Shown one piece after another: positions 1 through 14,215 of a stretch of DNA of 64,000 nucleotides. The translations under genes were made by a program, and so were the position numbers. Position 1 is the stretch's first letter, and the number at the start of each line of letters is the position of its first letter. The notes under the pieces were generated by a model, which worked only from the letters and a program-made list of their open reading frames with translations, ran no database searches and was not told where the DNA came from. This DNA is from Lepidonotus clava (lineage: Eukaryota; Annelida; Polychaeta; Phyllodocida; Polynoidae): NCBI GenBank assembly GCA_936440205.1, contig OW387135.1, positions 23,910,792 through 23,974,791 of the forward strand, written 5' to 3'.

Positions 1-167
1 AATTTGGAAAAGAGGGGGCGTGCTAGGAAAAACGTTTTCCCAGGGCCCTCCGGCAATTTTACATTGATTTTACATGAATTTTACAATAAAAATAAAATCA
101 ATATTAGAGGCAAAATAGGGGGGACATGCGCCTGGCACGCCCCCCCCCCCTCCAATCCGCGCCTGCT
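1..167. mobile_element. End of a hAT-like element with CAGGCGCGGATT terminus, cut by the window edge
   Basis: The stretch ends in a C-tract followed by CTCCAATCCGCGCCTG. Read on the other strand this is CAGGCGCGGATTGGAG followed by a G-run. It matches the style of the termini of the elements at 4,596 and 49,116 (GGGGCGGATCCAGGA). An inverted partner is partly visible near base 12. It lies in an intron of the HEAT-repeat gene. The left boundary is uncertain. Confidence 0.3.
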
Positions 168-483
168 TTGTACGTAAATGAAATAATAAAAATGTAAATT
201 ATGCAACTTGCTGTATTAGACGTTTTCGTCAGACCCTCAGCAGTAGACTCTCAGCTCTTGACCGACGGCTTTTAATTCAAGGTTGACCGTAATATATATA
301 AAGGGTTGATAAATGACCCCATAAAAAAGTGGCCATTACATCAAAATCTGGATAGAAAAAGGTTTCAAGCGGCCGCTCTATAATTGCGGTTCAAGAACTT
401 ATTTCTCATCACGACCTGAACTAGAATTCAGCCTGTTTTCCACAGCATTTATACCTGCATCATCTTCATTCTAACTTTCACAG

Positions 484-3400
484 AACCGAGAGAAAGAATA
501 CCCGCGTAAGTCGGACAACTTCATAGAGGAGGAGCCTGGACAGGAGGGTCCAGCCGAGCGCTTTGTCGACCAGAGGAACCTGTTGAAGGAAACCAAGTTT
601 ACGTCCAGCCTCTACCGCTCCAAGCCGTCCCGCCGCTCGCCCACCTCCAGCGAGAGGCGCTTCCGCCGAATGCTCCTGGGTGGCACGCCCTCTTCAGAGG
701 CAACTATTCAGTAAGTACAAAGAGGATGTTTCTGATTAGTCAAAGCATTAAGCATCATAGTAATTAAATGTTCAATTCATCATGTTCGACAATCGTCTAG
801 GGGTAATAGAAAAGACCATTTTTCTCTACAAAATCGATATTGTTTTTTAAAATTTTATCTCTTCAATATAATGGTTAAGAAAAAGCCGTGGTTATGAAAC
901 TTTGTACTTTCTTCGTACACGTGCGTTTCAACAGTTTAGATTTGTTGACTTTTTTCCTCGGATCATTTCAGTGATGATCTTGATTCATCTAGAATCTCAA
1001 GGGCAAGCAGGAAGAGCCGCAGCTCGAGCACGATTCGATCTGGGTTGGTTATGTCAACAAATAGCACATACCTTTACTGCTGTACAATGTTCTGCAGTCC
1101 TGATTTAGCTTTATATACTTTATATTAGCTTTTTGTGTATTCATTGTGTTTTTTCTGTAAATTTGCTTTATTTGTGTACGTATCTTTTGTCAGTTATTGC
1201 ACAGTTCTATGTGCGCTCACGTACATATATTTGGTTAATCAATGACTGTTTCTTAATAAAGATATCATTTATTTGATGTACATTTGCTTTTCAGTCATGC
1301 TACTTTTGCACCTTCATTTTTTCATTTTCTACATTAGTCGTGCCTTCTATAGCTAATCAAGCCTGATCCGGAATGCCTTATTCTGTTTTCTCTTCAACTT
1401 ATAAGTTATATTTAAGGGGGGCAAAACTTGATATTCGTGGTTTATATAAGTTGTTGTATACGTGGTCGGAAAGTTAAGTGAAAACGATTGTCTGACGCAG
1501 TGACTAGACCAAAGCATGTTCGAGATATAATACCAGGATAATCATTTTAACGGAGCCATGGACAAACTTGACTGTGCTTTCGCTTATAATGTAGATTCAT
1601 TCAAGTCATTCAATTTTGGTTGGTTTTCCTGCAGCTAATAGGCTCTATATCAAAGTTATATCATGTGATTAAAATCATTAGAGTTAGTATTTCATTCAAA
1701 GAGATTATATCATTGATTACTGTGCTGAAAATCAAATTACAACTGAGCCACTGCAAACTGAAAGTAATAAGACCGAAATATCACAATAGCCTTTCAAGAG
1801 GAGAAAGACTGCTGAGCAGTAGACTGAACCCATTTATCGAAGTTTAAGACTAGTTTTTCTGTACCAAAATTCCCATTATAGATTGGAACTAGAACTAATA
1901 CATACTGGGTTTATTGGGGAAGAGACCATTTTACCATTACAATGTTATGAAATATATTTCTACTATTTACGTTTTGGATTTGTAAAACAAATTTTCACTT
2001 TGGGCTGAAGAAAACAAACGTTGCTACTTGTTTAGAAATATGTTAAAACGCAACTTTTTGTTGATCTTCTGTTGTATAGGAAGAAGCCTTTTCAAAAACT
2101 GAAAGCGACTTTCCAGACCGCCAAGACGCTAGTTAAGCTAAAGGGTAAGTCTCTCTTGCATTGTGAACAAATCAAAATTAGCTTTAAGGTGGGAGTTTTA
2201 TTCGTTTCCATTAAGTTCAACCGAATCCAGAAAAACACATGCAGTAAAATATGCTCTTTTTTGTAGTACTGGTATTATAGAAGTGCGAGGATATATTACA
2301 TTGTAAGACATTATACTGATTTTGTATTTTTCTGGATTTGAAGACATTAATTCCGCATGCGATCAATGGTAAATCGATTTTTTTTTTACGAAAAAGACTT
2401 CCAAAGTACAATCCAATATGATTCATATTGGAGATTTTTATTGGAGATAAATCTAATCTGTGCAAAATTAATTATCCTTTTTGTTCCCAAAGATTTTTTT
2501 TTTTTTACACTTAACTTCTTTTTACCACAAATCGCAGACGAAGGAGAAATCTTGCCTTTGTGTTTGGTCCAACCAATAGCTTTGATATTAAAACTAAGGT
2601 ATGATTATTCTCACACTATTTACCCCAAAAATGTCGATACATTTTCATCGATTTTTGTTTACAATTTACTTTGAATAAGTTTTATTTTGCATTTACAATA
2701 TATTTTGTTTTCTAGTTTCATTTGTAAAGGTATCTTGATTTTACACTGCACTGTATTGTAAATATCTTTCTCGGAATAATAATAATTGTATTCTCCAAAA
2801 CATTAAGACGTTGTATATAAAATCCTACCTATTTCTTCATATTCGTTCAGCTCTCTCTTAAGTTGGCTTTGGTGTATCATGCATTGTAATTTCAAATATT
2901 GGATAACTTACATAGGAACTGAGGCATTTGGTGAGTAAACAGTAGAAATATAGCAGAGCTTTAATTCAAGCTTTTCAAGCTTTCTTCATGGACTCTTATC
3001 CATTTTAGTCGCAGCGCGCATAGCCTACGTAGCCCATAAAATAAGCCACCTAAACATTTTACATAGATGCGTACCTAATATAGCTATATTAATTTGACTA
3101 CATTCCCATACATAGCGTCTCCTCACTTAAGGCCACATTCCTACTTGGGTTCGCTGGCATTTGCATTGCCTTTTTGCTAATGCAAGGAGTTTGTATTTCA
3201 GATACAAACACCGCAAGGTGGAATATGGCATTTAAGCCTCTTTTCACCCAACAAGCTGTAACACGGCCTTTATAAAACTGGCTGAGGTCCCCTTTTAATG
3301 GGTGGTTAGGGTTCAATGAAAATATTGTAAAAATTAAGAATCTATAGCCTTAAAAAAACTTGTTTCATACATTGAGTTGACCTATTCTCGATCTCACAAA

Positions 3401-6400
3401 CAATATTCTAGTTCTTCAGTAGGGCTTGAAGGTTTTCGGGGGGGGGGGGGGAATGTGGAAAAAATAACTATTTCAATATGGAAGATTATAAATAAATTTT
3501 CCATTTCACATCAAAAGTATAATTCATTGTTTGAAAAAAGCAGGGTAGATTCTGAGGAGTGTTTGCATAGACCTACATTATTAAATTCACTCGCTACTAA
3601 ATATATTGTAGATCATTTTCCTAAATTCTTCATAGATAGGGAGTACCTTAATATTGTAGGTGTCACGTTAGTACTACATAACCAATAGTTTACTCTGATT
3701 AGACTTGGTAGTATCACACATTCCCCTTTTCTCCGTTCCCAACTGAACACTAAACTCTACTGAAAGGCAAACAATTGTCATTTTTAAACAACCCACCCTC
3801 AATCATCTTTGGCCCAGAGCTTCGCTGTTTACACTTCACATAGCTGTACATACACTACATGCACGTGCACTATTTACTGTAATAATAGTCTGCTGACGGA
3901 TCTGTGTAACCACCTGTGTTCGCGGTGTTTTACCAGCGTCTATGTCATATGTGATAACCTGCAGGTTGAGTCTCCATTGTAACTGTAGAACCAATATTTG
4001 GCTACCAAAAATTGAATAATTGAAAACAAAAGAAACACACAAAAAATGGACTTGTCGTTGTCTACCTTATCATATAATGGTTACTTGATTTCTACGTTCT
4101 TGTGTAAGCTAATGAAGAAGTGACAGGCAAACTGAATAGCTGTTAAACACAATGCATTGAGGTCATTTTAAAAAAAATAGCTTAGCCAGAAAATTTGCTT
4201 AAAGTTCAGCCAAATTTAGATTTTTTTTAAAAATCATCCACTTAAAAATTGATCCACAGGCATACCCGAACACAGTTGGTAACCAAGTCGACCAAATGTA
4301 AAAAAATGAATAGTGTCCGCTACCAGCTATTCGCACTGGAACAAACACAAGTTTGCTCACACATCTTTCCATGTATGGCAACATTTACATTGGAAAAACG
4401 ATCCCTTTCTGTAATTATAAATGTAAGATTACAAAAATCATTGTAATCATACATGCCTTTTCTGTAATTACACATGTATGATTACAAATACCATTGTAAT
4501 CACACTTGCCACCATTGTAATCATACATGCCATGAGAGCCCAGTGCCACAATAGTGCGAATATCTTCATCCCCAAATTATCCACGCGCCATTCCCGGGGC
4601 GGATCCAGGAGGGGGGTCCTGGAGGTCTTTTGGTAGGGACTTAAACTTGCCAAAGAGGAAAAAACGTCATCGTTTTAGTACTTAGCCTATATGTGGATCC
4701 CCTACTTTTTGAAATCCTGAATCCGCCCCAACATTCCCCACGACGTTAACGTACCTTACCCGGCTAATGTGAGTGACCCCAATGTGTGTCTTTTTTTAAT
4801 TATGCGCGTTTCAGACGAGGATGAGGACGACACAGACCAACAACCAGGCACAAAGCACCCCGCTTTGAGTTTTTCTAAACCGTCTGTACCTGGGGCCAGT
4901 CTCTGGTCAACGAGAGGTAGTGCATTGTCCATGATTTTTGTCCATCTGTGTTTGTGTGTGCTGGACAGGCTTGGGATATTATAGGAAGGTGACGGCCCGA
5001 TTGAAAATACATCTTTTCTTTTTTCATTTTTTTCGTTTTTGCTTTTTTCGTTTTTGACTGTGTGACTAGATGTGTAAGATGCTGATGCTAACCGCTGTTT
5101 GAATTGCATGTACATGTATATGGTTGGCACATACTTTTTTCTTCTTTATTAATTGATATATCAAGGAGTTACATCAGTGGATTTTAACTATTTATTCATA
5201 TTCATCCGCTGAGTTGCTTAATACAGTTGAATGTATACTGGGTCCTGTCAGGCCGAATTGTCATGTACCAAATGGACTGGACAAGTTTGAATAAGCTGAA
5301 TTACAAAAGAAATTACCAAAAAGTTCTGCTAACTACCAATCATTTGAAGTAGAATGAATGGAAAATATTATTTTCTAAGATTTAAGTAGATTTTGTTCAT
5401 GATTTTTTTTACCTGAAAACGTCATGGAAAGGTGACACCATTTCTGCCAAGAAATTGTGTTTGTGATTTGGGCAATGATAATAGGGATATTAAGAGATAA
5501 GTTGCGTGTCCATAGGTTAATGATATATCTTTGACACCTTTGTATTCTCAATATGTAGGGACTGTGGTGAAAACCAAAGGAAGAGTGGGAGCTATGGCTC
5601 GGTTAGCCGCAGGTGTGAAACTTATCATTCAGCACATTCTTCAAAAGAAAGGCAACATCTAAATTATTATATTTCCCACCATATTTTTTCTGAAATATGA
5701 GAATAATTTTACTAATGATAACATGATGACTATGTATTCCCAAATTCAAATCGTAGGTGGAATAAACAATATTTGACAGCTATCTACGCTTTGTGTAAAA
5801 TTTGGTCCCTAAAATGGTATATTAAGAAAATGTCCTTTCTTCTGATAGAAACTATTGGCACAAAATTATTAAGATTTAGGCTTAGCGTTGGTCGGATAAC
5901 AAGTTCAGCACATTTAACCCTTTGCCTCTGGTGACAACAGTTAGGTGCTTTCCAGTGCCAAACTGCTACGTTAGAGATTATGATACAATAATTTATGTGT
6001 CACTGAGGAGCAGTTTCCAATATACGCATTGGACTTTTCTTTTAAAATTGATTAAACTGTTTTTTAATTTATCAACACTTTTGATAGATAAAGCACTTCA
6101 GCGATGGGGCGGTCTTGTCATTAGCATTTGTCACGAGCAACTAAATAAGAAAACAGTATTTTGGGGCTTTGAGGAGAGAGGTATTCACCTCCAAGTGAAC
6201 TAGTAAATGGGCTACTAGCCTTGCAGTAGGATTTTGCACCACAGTATCTAAGCTTAGAGAGTTTTAATGGGGTTTTTAACATATTTTAGTCAGTTTTTTT
6301 TAAAAATTGTTTGTAGAGACGGTTATTTAATTTACTATTTAAGTAATTACCTACAAGCACACACTTGGTTTTTTTCATAGCATGTGCACCGTACGTGAAA

Positions 6401-9400
6401 TCTGATAGTTGTTTGCACATGCAAGTAGTTTCGATAAGGTCTCTGGTGATGGTCTAATCTTATCTCTACTGAATGAAGTTAAGATATTGTGTATGTATAT
6501 ACAAGAGATGATTTGATAAGATAGATATTTGTTTTGAAAGCTGTATTTATGATCAGTCTTATTGTATTGATTATGATATCCATACAACTAGGTAAAAAAA
6601 AGAATGTGAAATTAATAGTTGATTGCTATACTTCAACAATCTTTTTTATGGTTTTAAGGCGGCCTTAATAAGTGGAATATGATGAAGCCAAAATCAGGAG
6701 CTCTCCAGCACTCGGGGCTTAAGTGGGAGCGTGTGAAGGTATGAAGTATTCACTGTCATATCCATACATAGTTTGGTGATATAGCTATACCTATAAGATA
6801 AATGGTTACCTATTTTTATGATGAGACTACATAAACACTGTTAAAACCATGCCTACCATAACTTCTTATTATCGAGTATAGATTCTATCTATAGCCTGTC
6901 CCTAATTGATTGTTGTGGTCGATGTTGGTTTCTAGTATATCCTCCACACCAAGCTCAGGTAAAAACTACATGCTTGAATAAGTTAATCCAGAGATCAATT
7001 ACTTCTAGACTAAAAACTGAACTAAAATCTTTTGTTGTTAGAGCATCGTCCATGACAGCTTGGCCTCGCCCCACGAGGAGGAGCGCGTGGACGCCGCGCG
7101 CCTGCTGGGGTCCCTGAAGTGCGGTGACACGATGGTTACGTTCGCCCTCAAAGACCGCCTTCAGAACGACGAGTCAGATCGCGTGCAGTATGAGTCGGTC
7201 AAGTCTCTAATTTTACTGGGTATGTCTTCTGATTAAAAACATTAATTTGAGATTGGGTATTATTTGGAAGGGTCGATGGTATTTTTCGGGGGAATAAAAT
7301 GATAGCATTCATGGAATACCCTTGAAAAACACATAGAATTTTTCTTTATTTCTGATGAAGAAATGTAATGTTTCAGATGGTATTATAAACGTTATTTTCT
7401 AAATCTTTTAACGTAATTTGAATGATTATTTGAAATTTTTGGATAGGTTAATTTCAGTAATATTTCAAATTTTGGGGGGATTTGTTAGATTTGTAAAGCT
7501 GTATCAAGAAGCTCTTCGGCCTTTATTCGCCACCATTGATTGGGTGATCACATTTATCAGGTTATTCGCCACCATTGATTGGGTGATCACATTTATCAGG
7601 TTATGTGTGGTGTATTGAGTCTCTACATGCACAGGCTTCCTAGACTAGGAATGGCCAGGCTGTGTATTGCATCATATACCACTTCCTGTCCAACTTCCTG
7701 TCATTGGAAACCAAAGTATATACTAGGTGGCACCACTTAATAGATCTTTTGCATTCATTTTGGAGTCATCACATTCATTTATTTCTTCATGTTTCAATAT
7801 TGATAAAGGTAACCAAGCATCCCTAGGTTTACACTCTCTAACCAGATATTTAGTTTTCATTTTTCTTATATTCTCAAATTTCATTATATTGAATTTTAGG
7901 ATCATTGGAGTGGTTCTAGTATCAGACTTGAATGAGATTTTCATGGTTTTTTGTCTTCTTCTTCTATTTTCAAAAGTTTATGTTTTGACTGCTGGTAATA
8001 TCCAAACAGGTCTTTATCACTCTCCAAGCAGATTTTAGGTTTACACTCTCCAAGCAGATGTCTCATTTTCAATTTTTTGTTTTTGCATCAAGTTTATATA
8101 TTTTGACTGCTGGTAATCTACAAATAGATTTTAATCACTCTCCAAAGCAGATTTTAGGGTTTACACTCTCCAAGCAGATGTCTCATTTTCAAATTTTTAT
8201 TTGTTCATCAAGTTAAACTGTTTTGACTGCTGGTAATGTCAAAACAGGTTTTTATCACTCTCCAAGATGATTTTAGGGTTTACACTCTCCAAGCAGATGT
8301 TTGGTTTTCAAATTTTTATTTTTGCATCAAGTTTATATGTTTTGACTGCTGGTAATTTCCAAACAAGTTTCATCACTCTCCAAGCTGATTTTAAGTTATA
8401 CACTCTCCAAGCAGTTTTTCGGGTTTACACTCTCCAAGCAGATGTTTGGTTTTCAAATTTTTATTTTTGCATCAAGTAAATTATTTTTATTTTTTTGCAT
8501 CAAGTAAATTATTTTTATTTTTGCATCAAGTAAATTATTATTGCATCAAGTAAATTATTTATTAATTTTTATTTTTGCATCAAGTAAATTAACCCCAGCA
8601 GTAATGCTGGGAATATCTAGACAGGTTTTCATCCCTCTCCAAGCAGATTTTCAGGCCTACACTCTCCAAGCTGATGTTTATTTTCAAATTTTTGTTTTTG
8701 CATCAAGTTTAAATGTTTTGACTGCTGGTAATATCTAAACAGGTTTTCATCACTCTCCCAGCAGATTTTAGGTTTACACTCTCCAAGCAGATGTTCAGTT
8801 TCATTTTTTTGTTTTTGCATCAAGTTTAAATGTTTAGACTGCTGGTAATATCTAAACAGGTTTTAATCACTCTCCAAGCAGATTTTAACATTCACACTCT
8901 CCAAGCAGATGTTTGGTTTTCAAATTTTTATTTTTGCATCAAGTTTAAATGTTTTGACTGCTGGTAATATCTAAACAGGTTTCTATCACTCCCCAAGATG
9001 ATTTTAGGGTTTACACTCTCCAAGCAGATGTTTGGTTTTCAATTTTTTCTTTTTCCATTAAGTTTATATGTTTTGACTACTGGTAATTTCCAAACAAGTT
9101 TCGTCACTCTCCAAGCAGATTTTAAGTTGTACGGTCTCCAACAGGTGTTTAGATTCTTTCTTTTAAATTTTTTCATAATGTTTATGTATATTGTTTTGCT
9201 TTCTCATGCCTATCTAACATTATTTATTTGTTCTAGGCAGACTTTAAGAGTTTATATTCCCATGCAGAGTTCACAATTTTTCTCATGTCAGCATCATTTT
9301 TAGATTAAAATTAAACAAACTTATTTTATTAGTAATTAATGTCCGTCATTTACACTTAATCACATTAATCAGTGGCGTTCTTTTGTTTTTTAAACAAATG

Positions 9401-12400
9401 CGAACTTGTGTTGAATCTGCCATGGTTGACGGGGTTTACTATGGATACTATTTCGTTTATTTATTTGATATTTATACACAGAATAAGCATACCAAATTGA
9501 TTCATTTATCGATAGGCTGCTGGGAAAACGAAGTGGTGGCTCGAGTCGTTAAATTCATGCTGAACGGAAACAGCGATATTATTGCAGACATACTCAAAGC
9601 CCTCATAAACGGAAAGAACGTCCAATATGTTGACAAGGTAAATTCCATTACGAGTTCTTTCTTTGAAAAATACTGATAACGTTGAAAATTATAGTAAGCA
9701 CTCAATTTGTGAAGTACACATCACCGGAGTTCTCTAAGTACTGTCTTCATTGAGTTTAATACTGCTCGAATACCTAATGTAAATTTTCTGGATGCGTATT
9801 GACTTATTTTATCATAAATGTATATAACCGATACAGAAATTCCCCCATTGAAAGCACTTCCTATACAAACCTTTGAAAGAGACACATTTCGCTGAATTAC
9901 AAAATAAAAAAACCTGGTAGATAGTGTACAGTTGCTCAAGGGGGGAAAGATACATACAAATATTTTTTTTCCCCTTATAGATCTACTCATAAAGAGTGCT
10001 CAACTTTTTTTCAGAGAATGCCTAGTTTCCCGGACCTGTCCATGGTGCTTAGTGAACTGTGTCAGTTTGACGACGTCAACGACAAGATTTCCTTAGACGC
10101 AGCCGTGGCCCTCGGGAAACTGTGTGTGGCCGACGAAAACGCTAAACGAAAACTGAGACAGGTTCTTTCGGAAAGTAACACACATGTGAAAGCTCAGGTA
10201 GGAACAGTTGGATGTTAGCATCTGTGACGGATTTATTGTAATGTTATTGTTAAAAATATTATATATAAAATGTTTATTTCAAAGAAAATTTGATAATTTA
10301 CGTGATTATGTGTAATAATAAGCAGGTGCTATGGCTGATCAAATCTGTCTCAAAAGCTGTCATATCTAACGCTTATTCATGACAGATTTTAACATTAAAT
10401 TTTTCTCTCGTAACTTTCAAATTCAATGGTTTCTAAAGGGACAGCTTATAAAAAAATCAAAACAAAATTTAAGATGTTCGCACATTGTCTCAATTTACCG
10501 GTGATGATACCATTTCTTTTACAGGCTCTCGAAATACTTGTTCGTCAGCTAAATTATAGAGGATGGGACATGATCGAAGCTGTCCTGGAGCAGCTTAAAA
10601 AGTCCCCTGTCTGGAAATATAGGAAAAACTCAGCCAAGTTATTGATCGTAATTGGTAAATATACCCTGACAGTTTGTTTCTGGTGTGCAGCGTATAAACT
10701 GTGGGACAGCTGATTCCACGTGTTTTTGCTTAGTGTTTGTCAGAAGTATCAGTAAAAAAAGGCTTCGGTAGAGTGTCCCACTCCACAAAAATTTGAATAC
10801 TCCACCTAAAGTACCATAGTGAACCAAAAAAGAATTACTTACATTCAATAAATATATATATATAAATAAAGTACTAGATTAAACCATTGTGGCAAAAACC
10901 GTCTTGGTTTGGGTCTTTTGATAATAAGAAAATAATACGGCAGTTTCATTTTTAAGAGGCTAATGCTCCGTGCCTAGATATATCCCTGGGATATACATGC
11001 AGGCGCTGGCCATTTTAGAAAGTATAGACCTTGTGTAGACGTGTTCACTTTTCGTTGATCACGTGGTGATCATGACTGTGTCTTTGAAATAAATCCAGAC
11101 TTTATCAATTCTGATTAATAATGATGTATGGATATGATTCAGTCAGACTGTTCTAACTAAATTATACTTAGAAATATATTCTAAATACTTTAAATTTGCA
11201 AATAATCATAGTTATGAATGGATCACCAATAAGGCTGCCACTTCATTTTAGGGGTTGTGATGCCATCTGGACAACGTCTATACCATGTTTATTTTTCAAA
11301 CAATCTGTAGGCAAGAAGAACATTTGCCTGGACAACAAGGTGGAGGCTGTATATGAGCTGTTAGACCGCCAGCTATGGGACGATCCAAACAAGGTTTGAA
11401 CATTTGTTATGACTTTGGACCGTTACACAGGTCCCCCAAAAAAGGTTGTGTTCCGGCTTCCCGACTGAGAATAAAAATTTTCCCGAATTTAAAGTTTCAA
11501 AACGTTTCTAGTTCAATATTATTTTCTTGTAAGCATGAGGAAACACTTATACTGAGGTGCAATTACTGATCATTTCCATATAAATATGAATCTATATTTG
11601 TGTTTACATGTACTTTTAACAGAATGTACGACAAGAAGTAGCAAGGACCATGGCAGCACTGGATATGTTTGCACGAGCATGTGAAAAAGCAGAGAAGTAA
11701 GTACTGTTTGTTGTACATGGAGAAGTTCCTCTCTCTATTACTGATTTAGTAAAAAGATGATCAATTAGATTTCTATCATGATCAATCAAACGAGAAGAAA
11801 TGTGTGAAACAGTGTACCGTAAAACCAAATTCATAAATCGCGGCTTAAATAAGATGATGTTCGTCAGATCTCAACCTTTAGGGTACAGCCAAAATTAGGG
11901 TTTTGCCCAACCTTTGGCATTTCTGTAAAAAAAAACAAAAAACTGTAAGAGTCCGAAAAGAACCTCATGATTCACAATACGACTGTATTACTGGTTTACA
12001 ATACTTGTACTCAACAAGTATTGATAAAGAATATTGTGTCTCTATTAAAAAAAGAGCTCCTACTTAACTAAGTATGCACGTATTTTTCCAGACGCCTGGA
12101 CGACCCGTTAGAAGACTCGCGCGCCCAGGCTGTCATCTCACTGGGTACTCTAGGCATGAAGAACGAGCGCATCCTCAGGGTACTACTGGAGATGCTCGAA
12201 CTCGACTCCAGCGAATTTGTCCGCCTCATGGTAAGTTGGGTGGATTGGGTATTAAGTTAAAATTACGTCCTGTTCTTTGAAAAGGTTTTGCATTAATTAA
12301 TGCAATGATATCCATAAAGCCTCAATATAAGATCCTAACCTTGGCATGTTGGCTTCAACATGATTCTTTTACTCATAGAGCTCCTCAAAAAACATTTCAG

Positions 12401-13024
12401 TAAGTAAAAAAAATTGCAGTATTTGATAGCAAATCCATTGTACACATGGCATAGTCATAATTTAGAATTTCATTGAATGCTTAGTTTCAGTTATGTGATC
12501 ATATGAATTTGAATCTGAGGGACGATCGGGACTGCATTATAATCTTTGACTTGAACATTTGTTTCCTTACAGATCATACGCACTCTTGCTAACTTAAATT
12601 CACAAGATAAAAGAGTGTTGAGGGTTCTTCGAGACAAAGAGCGCGGAGAAGGACCATTGGCTAGGTAAACCATTTGTTTAATATAGATAATGATATGGTG
12701 TAGCAAATCATAGCTGCAAAATGAACCACCATTTAAATGAACAGATTAATTGGGAAATATGGCGAACTTTGAGTAGGGTGAATAACATAACCCATGTCAG
12801 ATACGACCTTATGTTATTTACCCAACACAAAAAGAAATATTTCATTTTTGATTCATATGTTTCAGTGCAATTCGTTGAAATTCTTTTCTTTTGTACCAAT
12901 ATAACTAGAACGACTGAAACGTATCTAAGGAATACTCTTGTCCTTTTCCAGAGAGGCGAAAAAAGCATTGAATGCTCTGACAGCCGCGGCCCCACCCCCC
13001 AACACTGGCAAGAAGTCTACATGA
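484..13024 (+). CDS. HEATR4: HEAT-repeat protein, HEATR4-like, 3' 14 exons (5' part outside window)
   Basis: Coding exons: 484-710, 2080-2144, 4815-4916, 5559-5612, 6659-6738, 7042-7219, 9516-9637, 10015-10197, 10525-10654, 11311-11393, 11623-11696, 12092-12230, 12573-12664, 12952-13024. Every junction is AG/GT and the phases chain without a break, giving 533 residues and a TGA at 13022-13024. The first 175 or so residues are basic and low in recognisable structure (acidic patch DEDEDDTDQQ). From exon 6 on the protein is a run of paired helices of HEAT type, for example ERVDAARLLGSLKCGD, DAAVALGKLC, RQEVARTMAALD and SRAQAVISLGTLG. HEAT solenoids are binding scaffolds, so a scaffold role is inferred and no catalysis is expected. 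The HEATR4 name rests on overall architecture recalled from memory; another HEAT protein is possible. AATAAA follows 78 bp after the stop. Confidence 0.7.
3128..3233. repeat. Small inverted-repeat element (ATTCCAC family)
   Basis: Left end TTAAGGCCACATTCCTACTT and right end, reversed, CTTAAATGCCATATTCCACC are imperfect inverted repeats. The same theme recurs at 27,105 and 57,386, so this is probably one diverged MITE family. It sits in an intron of the HEAT-repeat gene. Confidence 0.35.
4596..4731. mobile_element. 136-bp hAT-like MITE
   Basis: Begins GGGGCGGATCCAGGA and ends TCCTGAATCCGCCCC, an inverted repeat. It is flanked on both sides by CATTCCC (4589-4595 and 4732-4738), a likely target duplication. 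It shares its termini with the 1.5-kb element at 49,116, so it may be a deletion derivative of that family. It lies 84 bp before an exon of the HEAT-repeat gene. Confidence 0.55.
7523..7600. repeat. Two-copy 39-bp direct duplication
   Basis: A 39-bp segment starting TTATTCGCCACCATTG occurs twice head to tail with no visible difference, so it is a recent slippage or unequal-exchange event. It is intronic. Confidence 0.8.
7960..9290. repeat. Tandem satellite, about 119-bp unit
   Basis: The phrase TTTTGACTGCTGGTAAT returns near 7984, 8101, 8221, 8340, 8713, 8833, 8953 and (one base changed) 9072, a spacing close to 119 bp. Each unit also carries CACTCTCCAAGCAGAT two times. Between 8,465 and 8,590 the array is broken by short TTTTTGCATCAAGTAAATTA repeats. 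Open frames here are fortuitous. The array ends about 230 bp before exon 7 of the HEAT-repeat gene and no splice site is copied in it. Confidence 0.85.
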
Positions 13025-13101
13025 GACGAGGGTATAAAGAAGGACTTTAGATTACTTGCAGTGCTGTTTTGAATGATTGAAAGAACTATGCAGCTTTGCT
13101 G

Positions 13102-13107
13102 AATAAA
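13102..13107 (+). terminator. Polyadenylation signal AATAAA of the HEAT-repeat gene
   Basis: Canonical AATAAA 78 bp after the TGA stop of the HEAT-repeat gene. It is the first such hexamer downstream. Confidence 0.5.
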
Positions 13108-14215
13108 TGCATAAATATACATAAGATGTATATTTACTATTAAAAAGTAACAATTTGTACATGTACCAATATATTATGGTAATGATTTGAACCTACTGTA
13201 AAGCAAGTTGTTTTTTAGGGTTTCATTAAACCTTGCAACATTGAAATACTGGGAAACTAACACAATATTTTTGTCATTATGTAACATTTTCTCGCATGCA
13301 TATTAATTTTGTTATACAGTTTATACTTGTTGATAAGGTAAAGCTATACCAGTTATGGCCGTCTGTGATAAAAATTTGAATCTGTTTCATATAACAGGTT
13401 GATCTTGTGATCAATGTCTTTCTCAAGGCACCGTTAAGATGTTGTGCACTGTGGTAAAAACGATGTGGATATTTACTATAATATAAAATTGTAAATAAAC
13501 TCCTAAAAAGCGCACTGTATTTGTTGTACTATTTCTGTAAACGATGTTAGTTCTTATACAAAAACGACTACCGTAATTTATTTCAAATAGAAATGTTGGT
13601 GGGCTATGCTCTAGGGTTACCTTTCTCATTCTGCGCATCACATCCTTCCACATACGCCTTGAACCTATCATTTGTGATATATCGCTTACATTTCCAAGCT
13701 TATTCATCCAGGCCTAGATTTTAAGTGAAGGCAAAGCCGATGAAATCGAGTATATGGGCGAGTAGATCTATAAACATGAATTAAAAAAGAAAAAGAAAAG
13801 ATTTATTGTGCAGGTATGAGTCCTACTAATAAAAATATAGTACCGGTACTGCAATCTTAGGATCTATTTTTTTCACCAAATGCCGCCAAAGTCGAGGGTT
13901 TTGCTAATGTAGATCTCTACATCTATCACCGGATAACAAAATGAAGTAGCGCCAAGATTTAGTTTTGGGCCTTATGATGAAACTGTCTGAAATCCAATAA
14001 CTCAGCCATGGAAGGAAATTGGAGTGCCATTCAGTAAGGGTATATGGTTATCGATCTTATATATTGACAATTCCTGTGTGTACATACTTGACCATCCTGT
14101 TCAAATAGAACCAAAAAGGTGGCGGCAAATATTAGTTCCCCTCCCTCTCCATAGACGGCGCGCAGAGCGCCTTTGGCAATCTTCGGCGAAAGAGGCAGAG
14201 AAAGGCGTCAGATCC
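13108..14215. other. Intergenic spacer and xylosyltransferase 5' region
   Basis: About 1.1 kb separates two genes on the same strand. I see no other gene in it. The stretch 14,110-14,215 is GC-rich and reads open in frame with the xylosyltransferase start, but it lacks family-like sequence and is best taken as promoter and 5' UTR. No TATA box stands out at a convincing distance. Confidence 0.5.

Noticed and set aside
7960-9290. CRISPR-like spaced repeats
   Set aside because: Eukaryotic context, units repeat along their whole length with no unique spacers; it is a satellite.
14024-14215. N-terminal extension of xylosyltransferase in the same frame
   Set aside because: It would add 64 residues before the signal anchor, unlike the short cytosolic tail of the family; treated as 5' UTR.
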